Shown here piece after piece: positions 12,313 through 25,330 of a stretch of 64,000 nt of DNA. The position numbers and the translations under genes are program-made. Position 1 is the stretch's first letter. Each line of letters opens with the position of its first letter. The stretch spans positions 52,106,629-52,170,628 of the forward strand of contig JAPTHN010000011.1 of assembly GCA_026936325.1 (NCBI GenBank), read 5' to 3'. The notes under the pieces were generated by a model. It was not told the DNA's origin and did not search any database. It worked only from the letters and a program-made list of their open reading frames with translations. The DNA comes from Platynereis dumerilii. Taxonomy: Eukaryota > Annelida > Polychaeta > Phyllodocida > Nereididae.

Positions 12313-13658
12313 CTAGTATAACTGATATTGCCGTACGGCAATATCGGATAATCCCCCGCGCCCCCCCTTATCTCCCCTGCCCTGCTTACTCAGCCTTCCA
12401 GTTCATATCCGTCATGATGAATTCTTCATACCATGTATGAATGTAGTAATCTTGCTGGTGCATATGCCTATGAAATGTCGTAGCAGGCACAAGGTCAGCT
12501 GCTGGGAAAGGTGGCAGTGAGACAGTATATGACTTACATGCATCTGTGAATAATTTTTTTAGCTTTATTTTACCAGCAAAGTATTGGAGATATGAAGATG
12601 CCCTTATACCACAAAAAAGGGCAAAAAATTAGCAACATGTACATTCAGTTTTAAGTGATCTGAAACAATAGTTCATGAGTTATAATTGAATATATAAAAT
12701 CATTTATTTGAAATTGGCTATTCAGAAGAGGTGTTTTTCCTTGGAGGACAGTAAAGGCCATAATTTTACGCATCTTTTGGTATTAATTTCATGAAATTCG
12801 AATAACCAGAAGCGGAGCAATGTACATTTCAATTTTGAAATTCAAAAAATTCTCCAGGAAAAACTATTTGATGTAGGTAATTGATCTTTGGGGATAATAT
12901 GGAGGGCTGATATGGGTATCCCACATAAAATATTCATGGACGTGCATGAAGAATTTCATCGACTTTTTGAGCCGAAAAGGTTTTTTAGGTGCAAAAAGTG
13001 ACATGAAATTTTCAATGTCCGACGCGATTCTACGTCGAGCGTCTGACACTATTATGCTATACATCATTGGAAAGCTAAGAAACAGACCTTTGTAGTGATA
13101 TGTGATACTCTGCTGTAGCTTAAATAGGGACCGAGATATGAGCACTTGAAAATTGGGTTTTTGGACGTCCGTAGCTCCGAGACCGTTTGTCCGAGCGGTC
13201 CGTAACTTTGTGAAGTTGGTACACTAGAGTAGGTCTGTAAGTATACCCATTTTCAGCTTTCTACAAGCATTCCTTCCCTGTTTTTCAGAAAAATTTCAGT
13301 CAATTTTCGGGATGTCCAATTTTCAAAAAATCATATCTTGAAATGTATTCATGAAATCTTCACGAGACGCCTTTCTGCACTGGAAACTTTGTCAAGGTAT
13401 CTTAGAAAAAATCAGCAGGTCCCAGTTATGCGTAGTTTCTCAGAAACCTGCGCCGGAAATTTTTTTTATATTTTGCTCATAACTCATAAGTGTCATGAAA
13501 TTTGATCATGAAATTTCGTAAGAAGTAGCGCGCAATGGAGTTGCATATTACCCTTCACTTGTAAACCAATATCTCTAACAGTTTTGAAGTAATCGCAGTT
13601 TTCCTGAGCTGAATAATAATAATAAGAATAAGAATAAGAATAAGAATAAGAATAATAA
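12313..13658 (-). mobile_element. U9, family A element (subtype Ad)
   Basis: A header then TTATCTCCCCTGCCCTGCTTACTC and TTCATACCATGTATGAA, marks of subtype Ad; no CCCTAA run. Core near 13019; recurring minus-strand frame at 12864-13145. Very close to U16 (25376) by eye over the whole body. The microsatellite is GAATAA-rich. Its assigned block is 22544-22592. Confidence 0.75.
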
Positions 13659-15063
13659 CTAGTATAACTGATATTGCCGTACGGCAATATCGGATAATCC
13701 CCCGCGCCCCCCCTTGTCTCCCCTGCCCTGCTTACTCCCTCCTTCCAGTTCATGGCCGTCATGATGAATTCTTCATACCATGTATAAACGTAGTAATCTT
13801 GCTGGTGCATATGCCTATGAAATGTCGTGGCAGGCACAAGGTCAGCTGGGAAAGGTGGCAGTGAGACAGTATATACCCAACGGCTGACTAACATGCATCT
13901 GTGAATTATTTTTTTAGCTCTATTTTACCAGCAAGGTATTGGAGATAGGAGGATGCCCATATACCACAAAATAGGGCAAAAAATTAGCAACATGTACATT
14001 CAGTTTTAAGTGATCTGAAACAATAGTTCATGAGTTATAATTGAATATATAAAATCATTTATTTGAAATTGGCTATTCAGGAGAAGTATATTCCCTTGGA
14101 GGACAGTAAAGGCCATAATTTTACGCATCTTTTGGTATTAATTTCATGAAATTTGAACAACCAGAAGCTGAGCAATGTACATTTCAATTTTGAAATTCAA
14201 AAAATTCTCTAGGAAAAACTATTTGTTGTAGAAAATTGATCTTTGGGGACAGTATGGAGACGTGCACTAGGCATCCCACAAAAATTATTCATGGACATCC
14301 ATATAGAACTTCATTGACTTTTTAGCCTAAAACATTTTTGTAGGCGCAAAAAGTGACATAAAATTTTCAATGTCTGACGCGATTCTACGCCGCGCGTCTG
14401 ACACCATCATGCTATACACCATTGGAAAGCTGACAAACAGGCCTTTCTTGTGATATGTAATACTTTGTTGTAGCTTAAATAGGGACCGAGATATGGCCAC
14501 TTGAAAATTGCGTTTTTGGACGTCCGTAGCACCAAGACCGTTGGTCCGAGCGGTCCGTAACTTTGTGAAGTTTGTATACTGTGGTACATCTGTATGTTCA
14601 CCTATTTTCAGCTCTCTACGAGCATTCCTTCCCCGTTTTTCAGAAAAATTTTGGTCAGTTTTCGGGATGTCTATTATTAAAAAAATCATATCTTGAAATG
14701 TGTTCATGACATCTCTACGAGACGCCTTTCTGCACTGGAGACTTTGTCAAGGTATCTTAGAAAAATTCAACAGCTCTCAGTTATGCTTAGGTTCTCAGAA
14801 ACCTGCGCCGGAAATTTTTTTTGTATTTTGCTCATAACTCATAAGTGTCTTGAAATTTGATCATGAAATTTCGTGTAGAGTAGCGCGCAATGGAGTCACA
14901 CATTACCCTCCACTTGTAAACCAATATCTCTAATAGTTTTGAAGTAATCCCAGTTTTCCTGAGCTGAATAATAATAAGAATAAGAATAATAAGAATAATA
15001 ATAATAATAATAATAAAACGAACAATATCAATATAATCCCCCGCTCGCGGCGGGGGATTATAA
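13659..15063 (-). mobile_element. U10, complete family A element (subtype Ad)
   Basis: Ad header and body, core near 14375, recurring minus-strand frame at 14327-14707. In the middle (14240-14290) the GGGGACAGTATGGAGACGTGCAC segment matches Ab elements rather than other Ad copies, so the body may be a mosaic. Long (AAT)n with GAATAA variants, then its own block. Confidence 0.77.
15015..15063 (-). repeat. A-type 5' block closing U10
   Basis: AAAACGAACAATATCAAT linker, hairpin ATAATCCCCCGC-TCGCG-GCGGGGGATTAT, ending TTATAA against the CTAG of U11. Confidence 0.82.
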
Positions 15064-16426
15064 CTAGTATAACTGATATTGCCGTACGGCAATATCGGAT
15101 AATCCCCCGCGCCCCCCCTGTCTCCCTTGCCCTGCTTACTCCCTTCAACCAGTTCATGGCCTTCATGATGAATTCTTGAAGAGGCTGATATATTGAAATC
15201 AGACATCGCTTGGCATGGAGACCTGTGTTTGGTGCCCAGCGGTACCACCCTAAAAGCAATACATTTGCAGTGAATGGTAGGTGAAACCCTAACCCTAATG
15301 GGTTATTGTAGACAAACCATGCAAGTTATGGAGCTGTGCTTACATGGAAAAATAGAGCAAAAAATTAGGAACATGACAAATCAGTTTTAATTGATTTTGA
15401 TAAATAATGAATGAGTTATAATTGTATATATAAAATGTTGTATGTAAAATTGGTTAAAGGTAAGAGGAAGATATCCCTGTAGCTTGCTAGAGGGCGTAAT
15501 TTAACACATTTTTTGGTGTTAATTTCATGAAATTTGAACGATTATAACCAGAGCAATTTACGTTTCAATTTTGAAATTACAAAAATTCTCTAGGAAAAAG
15601 TATTTGATTTAGGCAAATTTCCTTTTGGCACAATATGGAGGCCCAACCTGGGTAGCCCGCATAAATTATTGATGAACATCCATGAAGTTCTTCATACACT
15701 TTTTGAGGGAAAACGTTTTGATAGGCCCAAAAAGTGACAACAAATTTTCAATGTCTGACGCGATTCTACGCCGCGCGCCTGACACTATAATGCTATACAC
15801 CATTGGAAAGCTGACAAACAGACCTTTCTTGTGATATGTAACATTTTGTTGTAGCTCAATTAGGGACCGAGATATGTGCACTTGAAAATTGCATTTTTGG
15901 ACGTCCGTAGCGCCGAGACCGTTTGTGCGAGGGGTCCGTAACTTTTTGAAGTTAGTACACTAGGGTACATCTGTAAGTGTACCTACTTTCAGCTTTCTAC
16001 GAGCATTCCTTCCCTGTTTTTCAAAAAAAGTTCAGTCAATTTTCGGGATGTTCAATTTTCAAAAAATCGTATCTTGAAATGTATTCATGAAATCTCCACA
16101 GGACGCCTTTCTGCACTGGAGACTTTGTCAAGGTATCTTACAAAAAATCAACAGGTCTCAGTTATGCTTAGGTTCTCAGAAACCTGCGCCGGAAATTTTT
16201 TTTGTATTTTGCTCATAAATCATAAGTGTCATGAAATTTGATCATGAAATTTCGTAAGCAGTAGCGCGCAATGGAGTCACATATTGTGTTTGAGGTTTCA
16301 GGATGTTATCTCTAATAGTTTTGCAGTAATCGCAGTTTTCCTGAGCTGAATAATAATAATAATAATAAAAGGTAATCGAAGAATATCAATATAATCCCCC
16401 GCCGCTCCGCGAGCGGGGGATTATAA
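15064..16426 (-). mobile_element. U11, complete family A element (subtype Aa)
   Basis: Aa header and body, CCCTAACCCTAA at 15287-15298, core near 15758, recurring minus-strand frame 15666-15881. The plus-strand right end carries ATTGTGTTTGAGGTTTCAGGATG (near 16285), shared with Ae elements but not other Aa copies, again suggesting exchange between subtypes. Confidence 0.77.
16367..16426 (-). repeat. A-type 5' block closing U11
   Basis: AAAAGGTAATCGAAGAATAT linker with hairpin loop CGCTCCGCGA; ends TTATAA, then TAAGAA before the CTAG of U12. Confidence 0.82.
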
Positions 16427-16922
16427 TAAGAACTAGTATACTAAATTGCACAGCAATTTAAAGGAAGAACTTCCCTTCCCTTCCTATTCCCTTCCCTTCC
16501 TTCCAATCCCTTCCTTGCCCTGCTATTCTAGTTCCTTTCCTTTCCATTGCTTAATAGTGTGTTTAGGTTGTCCTGGAGCGAAACATCACTGCTGCTTTGA
16601 TCTTCCCTGCAATAGTCCATGGAACTGCACAAACAGGCACACATACTCATACATCACTTGGCATGGAGCCAGGCCTTTTGTGGGCGAAGGTACCACCCTG
16701 AAAGCAATAGGGGAGAACAGGGCAAGATGGGACACTTAAATATCACTTGACCCAGCAACTGTACATTTTGTTTTGGATACTAAATATGGTGCAGAATTTG
16801 TTGCTGATAATGGTAGCATCATTTTAAAACACTGTAATTCTACAACTAATTTCTCTAGGAAATTGTATACCAACTTTAAAAGTTTTGCTGATTTGTCCCA
16901 TCTTGCCTTCAGTGTTTGTAAG

Positions 16923-17018
16923 ATGGGACAGGCCAATGGGCAAAATGGGACAAGCCAATGGGCAAAATGGGACACACCAATGGGCAAAATGGGACAGACC
17001 AATGGGCAAAATGGGACA
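16923..17018. repeat. 22-bp tandem repeat inside the TA transposon
   Basis: Four copies plus a partial of ATGGGACAGGCCAATGGGCA + AA, with changes only at two or three central positions. Each unit contains the ATGGGACA portion of the terminal inverted repeat, so the array multiplies a likely transposase-binding half-site. Confidence 0.9.
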
Positions 17019-17821
17019 GTGTCCCGTTTTGTGCAAAATCACTTGAGGTACTGCTAATTAAGTTCAACCACTAGTTCATCAATCGTAGCAGGACAGATTT
17101 GTCACGAATAGGGAAGTAATTATGCATTTATTCAACAGAAGCATGACACTTGGTACACTAATTAAAAACATCTTAAAGAATATATTTAGATAGGGAGCCA
17201 CATCAGATTTGACCTGGTTGACCCACGGCAGCCATTTTCCAAAATGGCTTCTGATCCTCTCATTTTCCTGCTTTCTGTGAAGTGCCTATAGTTTGACTGT
17301 ATGAAAACAGTGATCCTTATTCCTTCTACAGATCTAAAAAACATTATCAATTGATTCCTGGATTGAACTGAGGCATTTTAGGGTGGTCAAGGTTCATTTT
17401 GTTGGAACTGTTGAAAAAAATGCAGCATTTTCGCGGTTTCCCATAGTTTCGTGGATTCTCGATTAATTTTTAAATAGACTTTATATTTTAATTCCTTTTA
17501 ACAAGAGCTTTCAAATGAATGGTAGCATCAATAGTTTCTGCAAATTCTATCTTGAAATGAACCTCAGAACCGAAATCTTCAAAAAACATTTTTTTTCTTT
17601 TTTTTTCAAATCCAACGCCAAATTTACAAAACCCGTTAATGCGGATGCTCATTTGAAAGCTCTTTTTTCTAAAAATTCAAATATGTAACTAATTTTTAGA
17701 TTAATAAAGAATTAGTGAAACCATGCAAAACCGCAAAAATACAGTATTTGAGTTTATATTTCTACCAAAATGGATTCCAGAAAGCTTGAAAATAGTTGAG
17801 ACTCCTAAAAAATGTTATTAT

Positions 17822-17980
17822 AATAAAACTTAATGGGAGTGTGGTTCACAGCAATGAACCTCATGAATGTCAGGTCAGGAAGTAAACAACACGAGTCCGA
17901 AGGACGAATGTTTATTCTGCAGCAGACCTGACATGAGTGAGGTTCATTGCTGGTGAACCACACTCCCATCAAGTTTTATT
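17822..17980. mobile_element. MITE-like inverted repeat nested in the TA transposon
   Basis: Two arms of about 55 bp (outer ends AATAAAACTT / AAGTTTTATT) separated by about 55 bp, differing at a few positions including one extra base. No clear target duplication was identified. A second smaller hairpin at 18159-18188 shares the TGTGGTTCA...TGAACCACA motif. Confidence 0.7.
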
Positions 17981-18158
17981 TATATCCCACAATAAAAAAT
18001 ATACCTCCAGTAAAAAGAATTAATAATTTCAGCAGGCACTATTTTGTTTGAATGGCCACAGAAAGACCCTAGCACAAGGACCAATGAGAGCGTCAAGACA
18101 TTGTGACATCATCACTTCACTGCCCATTGTTTACATAACAACGTCAGATAATGAGATG

Positions 18159-18188
18159 CATGTGGTTCACAACGATGAACCACATGGT
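18159..18188. repeat. Short perfect-arm hairpin related to the nearby MITE
   Basis: GCATGTGGTTCA and TGAACCACATGGTGC around a 6-base centre (CAACGA). The TGTGGTTCAC...ATGAACC word is also in the arm of the 17822-17980 element, so it may be a remnant of the same family. Confidence 0.55.
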
Positions 18189-18390
18189 GCGATATATTTG
18201 GCCAATATAATTTCAAAGAACTTTAGTTCCATGATTTGTTGGGTTTATAATTAATTCTTTAACACTTACAAAAGCTATACCAAGGCCTATATATCATGCC
18301 TTTGTCTGTCTTTCAATAGGAATATATTTAGTTCACTGATATACTTTTTTTCTGTTTGTGTGAATTACTTATTGATTGTTGACTATTAGA

Positions 18391-18630
18391 GCGTGCAAAG
18401 GGAAAACCTAGTAAGTCACATTTTGGGCCAAATTGAGTTAAGGTCAAAATGGGACTTCTGAGACATGTTTCTATATATTATATTTATTAAGTTTAGATTT
18501 TCGAGAAGTGGCCCCAGAATGACACTGGCATATCCCAGTAAGTCTATCTCTTACCGCACGGACTGCAATTTAAGAGTCAATTTTCTCAGAATGTCCTAAA
18601 TGTGACTTACTAGGTTTTCCCTTTGGACGC
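18391..18630. mobile_element. 240-bp MITE-like element nested in the TA transposon
   Basis: Terminal inverted repeats of about 35 bp: GCGTGCAAAGGGAAAACC at the left and the inverse of GCGTCCAAAGGGAAAACC at the right, continuing through CTAGTAAGTCACATTT. The outer flanks are TA-rich (ATTAGA / TAGTATTA), so a TA duplication is possible but ambiguous. Confidence 0.7.
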
Positions 18631-20800
18631 TAGTATTATATTACGTGTAAAAGCCTACAGCCTTAAAAGTCAATAAATTTATTCCTTAATCAATCTATTT
18701 GATGCATATATAAATAAATAAGTATAAGGATGTTTTAAGTTCACATAAGTTTAATATCCAATCTTGACTTAAGTAATCAAAGTCACATCACTGCATTTAA
18801 AATCAATCAATGCTTGTCCATGCTTCAGTACCCCGACGAGATCCGCTGTGATATTTGCCAAAACTGGTCCTGAAGATTGTGTTAGGCCTAGCCAATAATC
18901 CAGGGGGACAACCTCCTGCTCCCTCCACCAATAGGCCTACACCATTGTATAGGTCTATGAAATAAGAAAACAATCATCAATACGTAATTCACGAAGGGTA
19001 AAATGGCACAGGTGAGGGCAGGATGGGACATGATCCAGGGAGCTTCAGGGTCGCTGTCCCATCTTGCCCAAAAACACACATTTTCAGATTGGGTATCGTA
19101 TTGAAAAGATATCTTTGTGGTGTTCACTACCAATCTTGCCAGAAGCGTTCATTGAGACATTGTTGCCATCACTACGTATAGATTGTCAGGGAGAATAAAC
19201 TAGCATCTGATGGATCATCACTGAAACAGTGTGTGTTTTTTGTAAGAAAAGTCAATATTTACATTTTTCCACCTAGTTTTCCAGGTAAGCATCGTCTGCA
19301 AACAACTGATGATGTCACTAAAGAAAGCACATAATTACTTATATAACACCAGGTGGCAGCAGCATCTCCTGTTAGTTATAAGTTCCTGAGGAGCTTTGTA
19401 CCGTCTTGCCTGCTGTCCCGTCTTGCCCTGTCCTCCCCTACTTTGATGAAACCCTAACCCTAATGATTTCTTATGGACAAACCATAAGAGCTAGGAAGAT
19501 GTGCTTACATACACACAGAGGGCAAGGAGTCAGCAACATGTCAAATTAGTTTTAAGTGATTTGCAGCAGTATTTCACAAGTTATAATTTAATTATAAATT
19601 TAATGGAAAAAATATGAGGTTATTTGCAAACAATAAGGCAACAAATAAGCAACATATCATATCAATTTTAAGTGATTTGAAACATTATTGGAAGAGTTTT
19701 AATAGGATAAAAAAATTCATGGTAGGAACATGTGCTTACATGGAAAAATAGAGCAAAAAATTAGCAATAAGTGAAATTAGTTGTAATTGATTTTAATGAA
19801 TACTTAATGAGTTATAATTGGATATATGAAATTGCTAATGTAAAATTGGCTATTAGTGACAGATATATGCCCTTGGAGCACATAAAAGGGGATCATTTTA
19901 CGCATTTTTTGGTGTTAATTTCATCACATTTGAATGAGTAGAAGCTGAGCAATCAACATTTCAATTTTGAAATTAAAAAAATTCTCAATGATAAAGTACT
20001 TCAAGTAAAGAAAATTCCTTTGGACATATTATGCAGGTCCATATTGGGCACCACATAAAAAATCAACATGAACATCCATGAAGATCTTCATAGTTTTTTG
20101 GGCAAAATAGGTGTTGGGAGACCCAAAAAGTGACATAAAATTTTCAATGTCTGACGCGATTCTATACCGTACGTCGTACAGCATATTGCTATATATTAAT
20201 GGAAAGCTGACATTCTGAGGTTTCCGAAAATGGTCATTTTTTCTTTCTAGGACCAATATTAAGGGAGATACAGCCCGTCAAATGTTCAACTTTTGAGGCC
20301 CTGTGGCACAAAAAGTATAGGTCCTAGGATGCCATACTTTTGCGATAACACTATACCCCTGTAGTAGCAACAATTCCTGTAAGGACATGAAAATCTGACA
20401 TTTCAATCATGGTTTTTCATGACATCATCCCTCGAAATTTCTCTTTGCCCTGATTTTGAACTTTTTTTTCTCCAAAGCTATTCACCGTATAGCCACTAGG
20501 CTCCTTTCCGCAATGCATATTCCATTAGAGATTAACAGGGAAAAATTTCATGACATTCTGACTGACAGTTTTCCCGAAACCGGAATCGGAAATTTTTCGT
20601 GAAAATTGCATGCAATTCCTATGTCACACGGAATTCCGATGTGTAATTCCCAGCAAAGAAGGACTTTTATAGCGTCTTAATGCTGTATAGATGCTTATTG
20701 ACATATGTCTTCTTGTAAAGAAGTTATTCAAAATTTAAAAAAGTCAAAAAGTTGGAAGAATAAGAATAATAAAGAATAATAATAATAAGAAAAAGAAGAA

Positions 20801-20846
20801 TACGTACAATATCAATAAGAACTTCCCTACGGGAAGTTCTTAATAA
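20801..20846 (-). repeat. C-type 5' block closing U12
   Basis: TACGTACAATATCAAT linker and hairpin AAGAACTTCCC-TAC-GGGAAGTTCTT, cognate to the AAGAACTTCCC of the C header; ends TTAATAA. Confidence 0.82.
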
Positions 20847-20855
20847 GAATAATAA

Positions 20856-22543
20856 CTAGAGAATAATTAAAATTGCACAGCAATTTTAAGATATGAATTC
20901 CCCTCCCCGTATTCCCTCCCTCTTTACCCGACCTTTGCTTTCTTTCCATTCCCTGCCTTGCTTTCCACTCCCTCCTCTTGCATTCCTGTCCCATCCATTC
21001 CCTCATCTGCTATTCGCTCCCTTTCTATTCCATACCCAGGCCACTTTTGGATGCTATGTAGTCCATGCAAGTGTAGAGTTGCTCAGACTCAGATAGCGCT
21101 TAGCTTTCAGGCAGGTGTGTTGTGACGAATGATACCACCCTCAAAGCAATACAATTTGAGTTAACCGTAACTGTAACTTTGATGAAACCCTAACCATAAG
21201 AGCTAGGAAGATGTGCTCACATACACATAGAGGGCAAGCAGTCAGCAACTTGTCAAATTAGTTTTAAGTGATTTGCAGCAGTATCTCAGAAGTTATAATT
21301 TAATTATAAATTTAATGGAAAGAATATGAGCTTATTTGCAAACAATAAGGCAACAAATAAGGGACATAGCATATCAATTTAAGGTGATTTGATACATTAT
21401 TGGAAGAGTTTTAATTGGATTCTAAAATTCATGGTAGGGAGATGTGCTTACATGGAAAAATAGGGCAAAAAATTAGAAATAAGTCAATTTAGTTTTAATT
21501 GATTTTAATGAATAATTAATGAGTTATAATTGAATATGTGAAATTGCTTATGTAAAATTGGCTATTGGTAAGAGGTTAATGCCCGTGGAGGACGTAAATG
21601 GGCATAATTTTACGCATTTTTTGGTTTTGATTTCATGAAATTTGGATAATTACAAGCTGAGCAATTTACATTTCAATTTTGAAATTCAAAAAAATTCTCA
21701 AGCAAAAAAGTATTTGCAGGAGAAGAATTTCCTTTGGAGACATCATGCAAGCCGATACTGGGTGCCACATAAAAATTAATCACTAACATCCATGAAGAGC
21801 TTCATAGTTTTTTTGGGCTTAAAAGGTTGTGATAGGCCCAAAAAGTGACATGAAATTTTCAATGTCTGACGCGATTCTATACTACAGCAGCTACAGTACA
21901 GTTCTATACACCATTCGAAAGACGAGAATCTGAACTTTCAGATGATGTTTTTAATTTTTCTGTAGCTTTAATAATAACCGAGCTATCGGCGATTGAAAAT
22001 TGCGTTTTTGTGCGGTCATAGCGTCGATACCGCTTACGCGACGACAATAAAATTTTGTGGGATTGTTAGACTAGAGTAGGGCTGTATACTCGTATAAAAT
22101 CAGGTTGATCTGAACATTCCTTCCTTGTTTTCTGGAGGTTGAAATGGCATTTTTCGAAATTCCGTTTTTTCAAAAAATCATAACTTGGAATTTTTTCAAC
22201 GTAATTCATTTACGCTCCTTTCTGCAATGCATAAGTGTCTAAAATATATTGGAAAAAAATTTCATCTGTCTATCTGTATTAGTTTCTGAGAAACCGTGTA
22301 CACAATGTAAAAATTAGTTTCTGGAATTACGCAATGATGACAAGTAATTCCGCTGAGAAATTTCCTCTGAAAATTGTGATTAAACCAACACTTCTGACTG
22401 TTGTATCCATTTTGTTGTATCTCCATTACTTTTCTCATAATAGGCAATTAAAAAGTCATGTTTGAGGACGTAGAAAAATAATAAGAAGAATAATAAAAAA
22501 AGTTGCAATAACAAGATGAATTCCCCTACGGGGAATTCATAAT
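20856..22543 (-). mobile_element. U13, complete family E element (long form)
   Basis: CTAG at 20856, hairpin AAAATTGC-ACA-GCAATTTT, GATATGAATTCCCC, then a CCCTCC/TTCCATT tract. The CCCTAA run is degraded to AAACCCTAACCATAA. It holds three internal diverged repeats like family C (GAGGGCAAGCAGTCAGCAA near 21231, CAACAAATAAGGG near 21350, GGCAAAAAATTAGAA near 21463), which the short E copies lack. The core is partly changed (GACGCGATTCTATACTACAGC near 21869). Own block at 22501-22543. Confidence 0.75.
22501..22543 (-). repeat. E-type 5' block closing U13
   Basis: TTGCAATAACAAG linker and hairpin ATGAATTCCCC-TAC-GGGGAATTCAT, cognate to ATGAATTCCCC in the E header. The A block follows without spacer. 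Confidence 0.82.
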
Positions 22544-22592
22544 AAAACGAACAATATCAATATAATCCCCCGCTCGCGGCGGGGGATTATAA
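22544..22592 (-). repeat. A-type 5' block, assigned to U9 by nesting
   Basis: AAAACGAACAATATCAAT linker with TCGCG loop, the same type as the block of the neighbouring Ad element U10. No A body adjoins on its left, so it is read as the far side of U9, which is also Ad. Confidence 0.7.
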
Positions 22593-23905
22593 CTAGTATA
22601 ACTGATATTGCCGTACGGCAATATCGGATAATCCCCCGCGCCCCCCCTGTCTCCCTTGCCCTGCTTACTCCCTTCAACCAGTTCATGGCCTTCATGATGA
22701 ATTCTTGAAGAGGCTGATATATTGAAATGAGACATCGCTTGGCATGGAGACCTGTGTTTGGTGCCCAGCGGTACCACCCTCAAAGCAATACATTTCCAGT
22801 GAATGGTAGGTGAAACCCTAACCCTAACGGGTTATTGTAGACAAACCATGCAAGTTATGTAGCTGTGCTTACATACAAAAATAGAGCAAAAAATTAGGAA
22901 CATGACAAATCAGTTTTAATTGATTTTGATAAATAATGAATGAGTTATAATTGAATATATAAAATGTTATATGTAAAATTGGTTAAAGGTAAGAGGAAGA
23001 TATCCCTGTAGCTTGCTAGAGGGCGTAATTTAACACATTTTTTGGTGTTAATTTCATGAGATTTGAACGATTATAACCAGAGCAATTTACGTTTCAATTT
23101 TGAAATTAAAAAAATTCTCTAGGAAAAAGTATTTGATTTAGGCGAATTTCCTTTTGGCACAATATGGAGGCCCAACCTGGGTAGCCCGCATAAATTATTG
23201 ATGAACATCCATGAAGTTCTTCATACACTTTTTGAGGGAAAACGTTTTGATAGGCCCAAAAAATGACATAAAATTTTCAATGTCTGACGCGATTCTACGC
23301 CGCGCATCTGACACTATAATGCTATACATCATTGGAAAGCTGACAAACAGAGCTTTCTTGTGATATGTGAAACTAGTCTGTAGCTGCAATAGGGACCGAG
23401 ATATGGCCACTTGAAGTTTGAGTTTTTGTGCGTCCGTAGCTCCGAGACCGTTTGTCCGAGCGGTCCGTAACTTTGTGAAGTTGGTACACTAGAGTAGGTC
23501 TGTAAGTATACCCATTTTCAGCTTTCTACAAGCATTCCTTCCCTGTTTTTCTAAAAAATTTCAGTTAATTTTCGGGATGTCTAATTTTCAAAAAATCATA
23601 TCTTGAAATGTATTCATGAAATCTCCACGAGACGCCTTTCTGCACTGGAGACTTTGTCAAGGTATCTTAGAAAAAATCAACAGGTCCCAGTTATGCGTAG
23701 GTTCTCAGAAACCTGCGCCGGAAATTTTTTTGATATTTTGCTCATAACTCATAAGTGTCATGAAATTTGATCATGAAATTTCGTAAGCAGCAGCGCGCAA
23801 TGGAGTTGCATATTACCCTTCACTTGTAAACCAATATCTCTAATAGTTTTGAAGTAATCGCAGTTTTCCTGAGCTGAATAATAATAATAAGAATAATAAT
23901 AAGAA
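22593..23905 (-). mobile_element. U14, family A element (subtype Aa), block not in window
   Basis: Aa header and body, CCCTAACCCTAA at 22816-22827, core near 23287, recurring minus-strand frame 23195-23410. Ends GAGCTGA then AAT/GAATAA repeats. By order it stays open to the right edge. Confidence 0.75.
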
Positions 23906-25294
23906 CTAGAGAATAATTAAAATTGCACAGCAATTTTAAGATATGAATTCCCCTCCCCCGTATTCCCTCCCTATTTACCCTCCCCTCTCCTTGCCTTCCA
24001 TTCCCTGACCTTCCATTCCCTTTCCTTCCATTCCCTGCCCTTCCAGACCCTTCCCTTCCATTCCATTCCATTCCCTAGCCAGTTTTGGTTGTAATCTGGT
24101 CCTTGGCAGTGTAGATTTGCACATACTGACTCATATAGCGCTTAGCATGCAGCCAGGTGTGTTGTCAGCAATGTTACCACCCTCACTGCAATACATTTTG
24201 ACTGAGGCCTAACCCTAACCCTAATGGGTTGTTGCAGGCAAACCATAAGAGTCAAGGAGCTGTGGTTAAATGGAAAAATAGAGGGAAAAATTAGCATTAT
24301 GCCATGTGACTTTTAACTAAATTGAATGTGTAATTTATTAGTTATAGGTGGATATAGAAAATGATAAGTGTAAAATTGGCTATTAGTAATAGGTGAATGC
24401 CCTCATAGGATAGTAAAGTTAATAATTTTACGCATCTTTTGGTGTTAATTTCATGAAATTTGAATGAGTAGAAGCTGAGCAATTTACATTACAATTTTGA
24501 AATTCAAAAAATTCTCAAGGAAAAAGTACTTGAAGTAGAAATTTTTCCTTTGGAGACATCATGCAAGCCCATAGTGGGTACCTCTAAAAAAATATTCAGG
24601 AACATCCATGAAGACCTTCACAGTTTGTTTGGGCCCAAAAGTTTTGATGAGCCCAAAAACAGACATGAAATTTTCAATGTCTTACGCGAGATATAAAAAC
24701 TTCCTTAAAAAGTAAAATGCTATATATCATCTGAAAGAGGACAAACTGAACTTTCTGATGGTGTTTTTAATTTTTCTGTAGCTTTAATAGCAACCGAGAT
24801 ATCGGCGATTGAAAAATGAGTTTTTGTGCGGCCATAGCGCCGATACCGCTTACGCGATGACAACGAAATTTTGTCAGATTGTTAGACTAGGGTATGTCTG
24901 CATGCACATATAAATTCAGCTTGATCCAAGTATTCCTTCTATGTTTTCTGGAGGTTGGAATGTCATTTTTGGGAATTCCGTTTTGCACAAAAATTCATAA
25001 CTTGGAATTTCTTCAACGGAATTCCTTTAGGCTCCTTTCTGCACTGGATAAGTGTCTGAGGTATTTTGAAAAAAAATCCCATGTCTTTATCTGTCTTAGT
25101 TTATGAGAAACGGTGAATACAATATAAAATTTTTTTTATGGAATTACGCTTCACTGAGCAGTAATTTCACCATGTAATTACCTTTGATAATAGTGTTTCT
25201 GTCAATCTGTAAGGAGGTTCTGTCCATTTTGCTTTATTTTGATCACTGTTCTCATAATCTACATTTCAAAATTTTTTTTTGAAGGCCGTAGAAA

Positions 25295-25330
<36 letters not shown>

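Larger units (their letters stand above)
16710..19438. mobile_element. 2.73 kb TA-flanked DNA transposon inserted in U12
   Basis: Uninterrupted C copies read CAATACTTTGATG; here TA is duplicated on both sides (16708-16709 and 19439-19440). The terminal inverted repeats are 25 bp with two mismatches, beginning GGGGAGRACAGGGCAAGA. The motif GGGCAAGATGGGACA or its inverse recurs internally (near 16894, 16920, 19016, 19055), as subterminal transposase sites often do. No open frame of transposase size is present, so it is non-autonomous. TA duplication fits Tc1/mariner/pogo-like or other TA-targeting superfamilies; the family is not established. Confidence 0.85.
16433..20846 (-). mobile_element. 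U12, complete family C element interrupted by a DNA transposon
   Basis: Reference copy for family C. CTAG at 16433, six bases, hairpin AAATTGC-ACA-GCAATTT, then AAAGGAAGAACTTCCC and a CCCTTCC-rich tract. The body is split after CAATA at 16709 by a 2.73 kb insertion and resumes at 19441 (CTTTGATGAAACCC, CCCTAACCCTAA at 19452-19463). C copies hold two to three diverged internal repeats built on a GCAAAAAATTAGCAA segment. Core near 20147 (GACGCGATTCTATACCGTACGTCG). A minus-strand frame at 20029-20256 resembles the A-family frame. Own block at 20801-20846. Confidence 0.75.

Noticed and set aside
19352-19368. CTCF-like site (ACCAGGTGGCAGCAGC)
   Set aside because: A single partial match to a vertebrate consensus in a transposon, with no supporting context.
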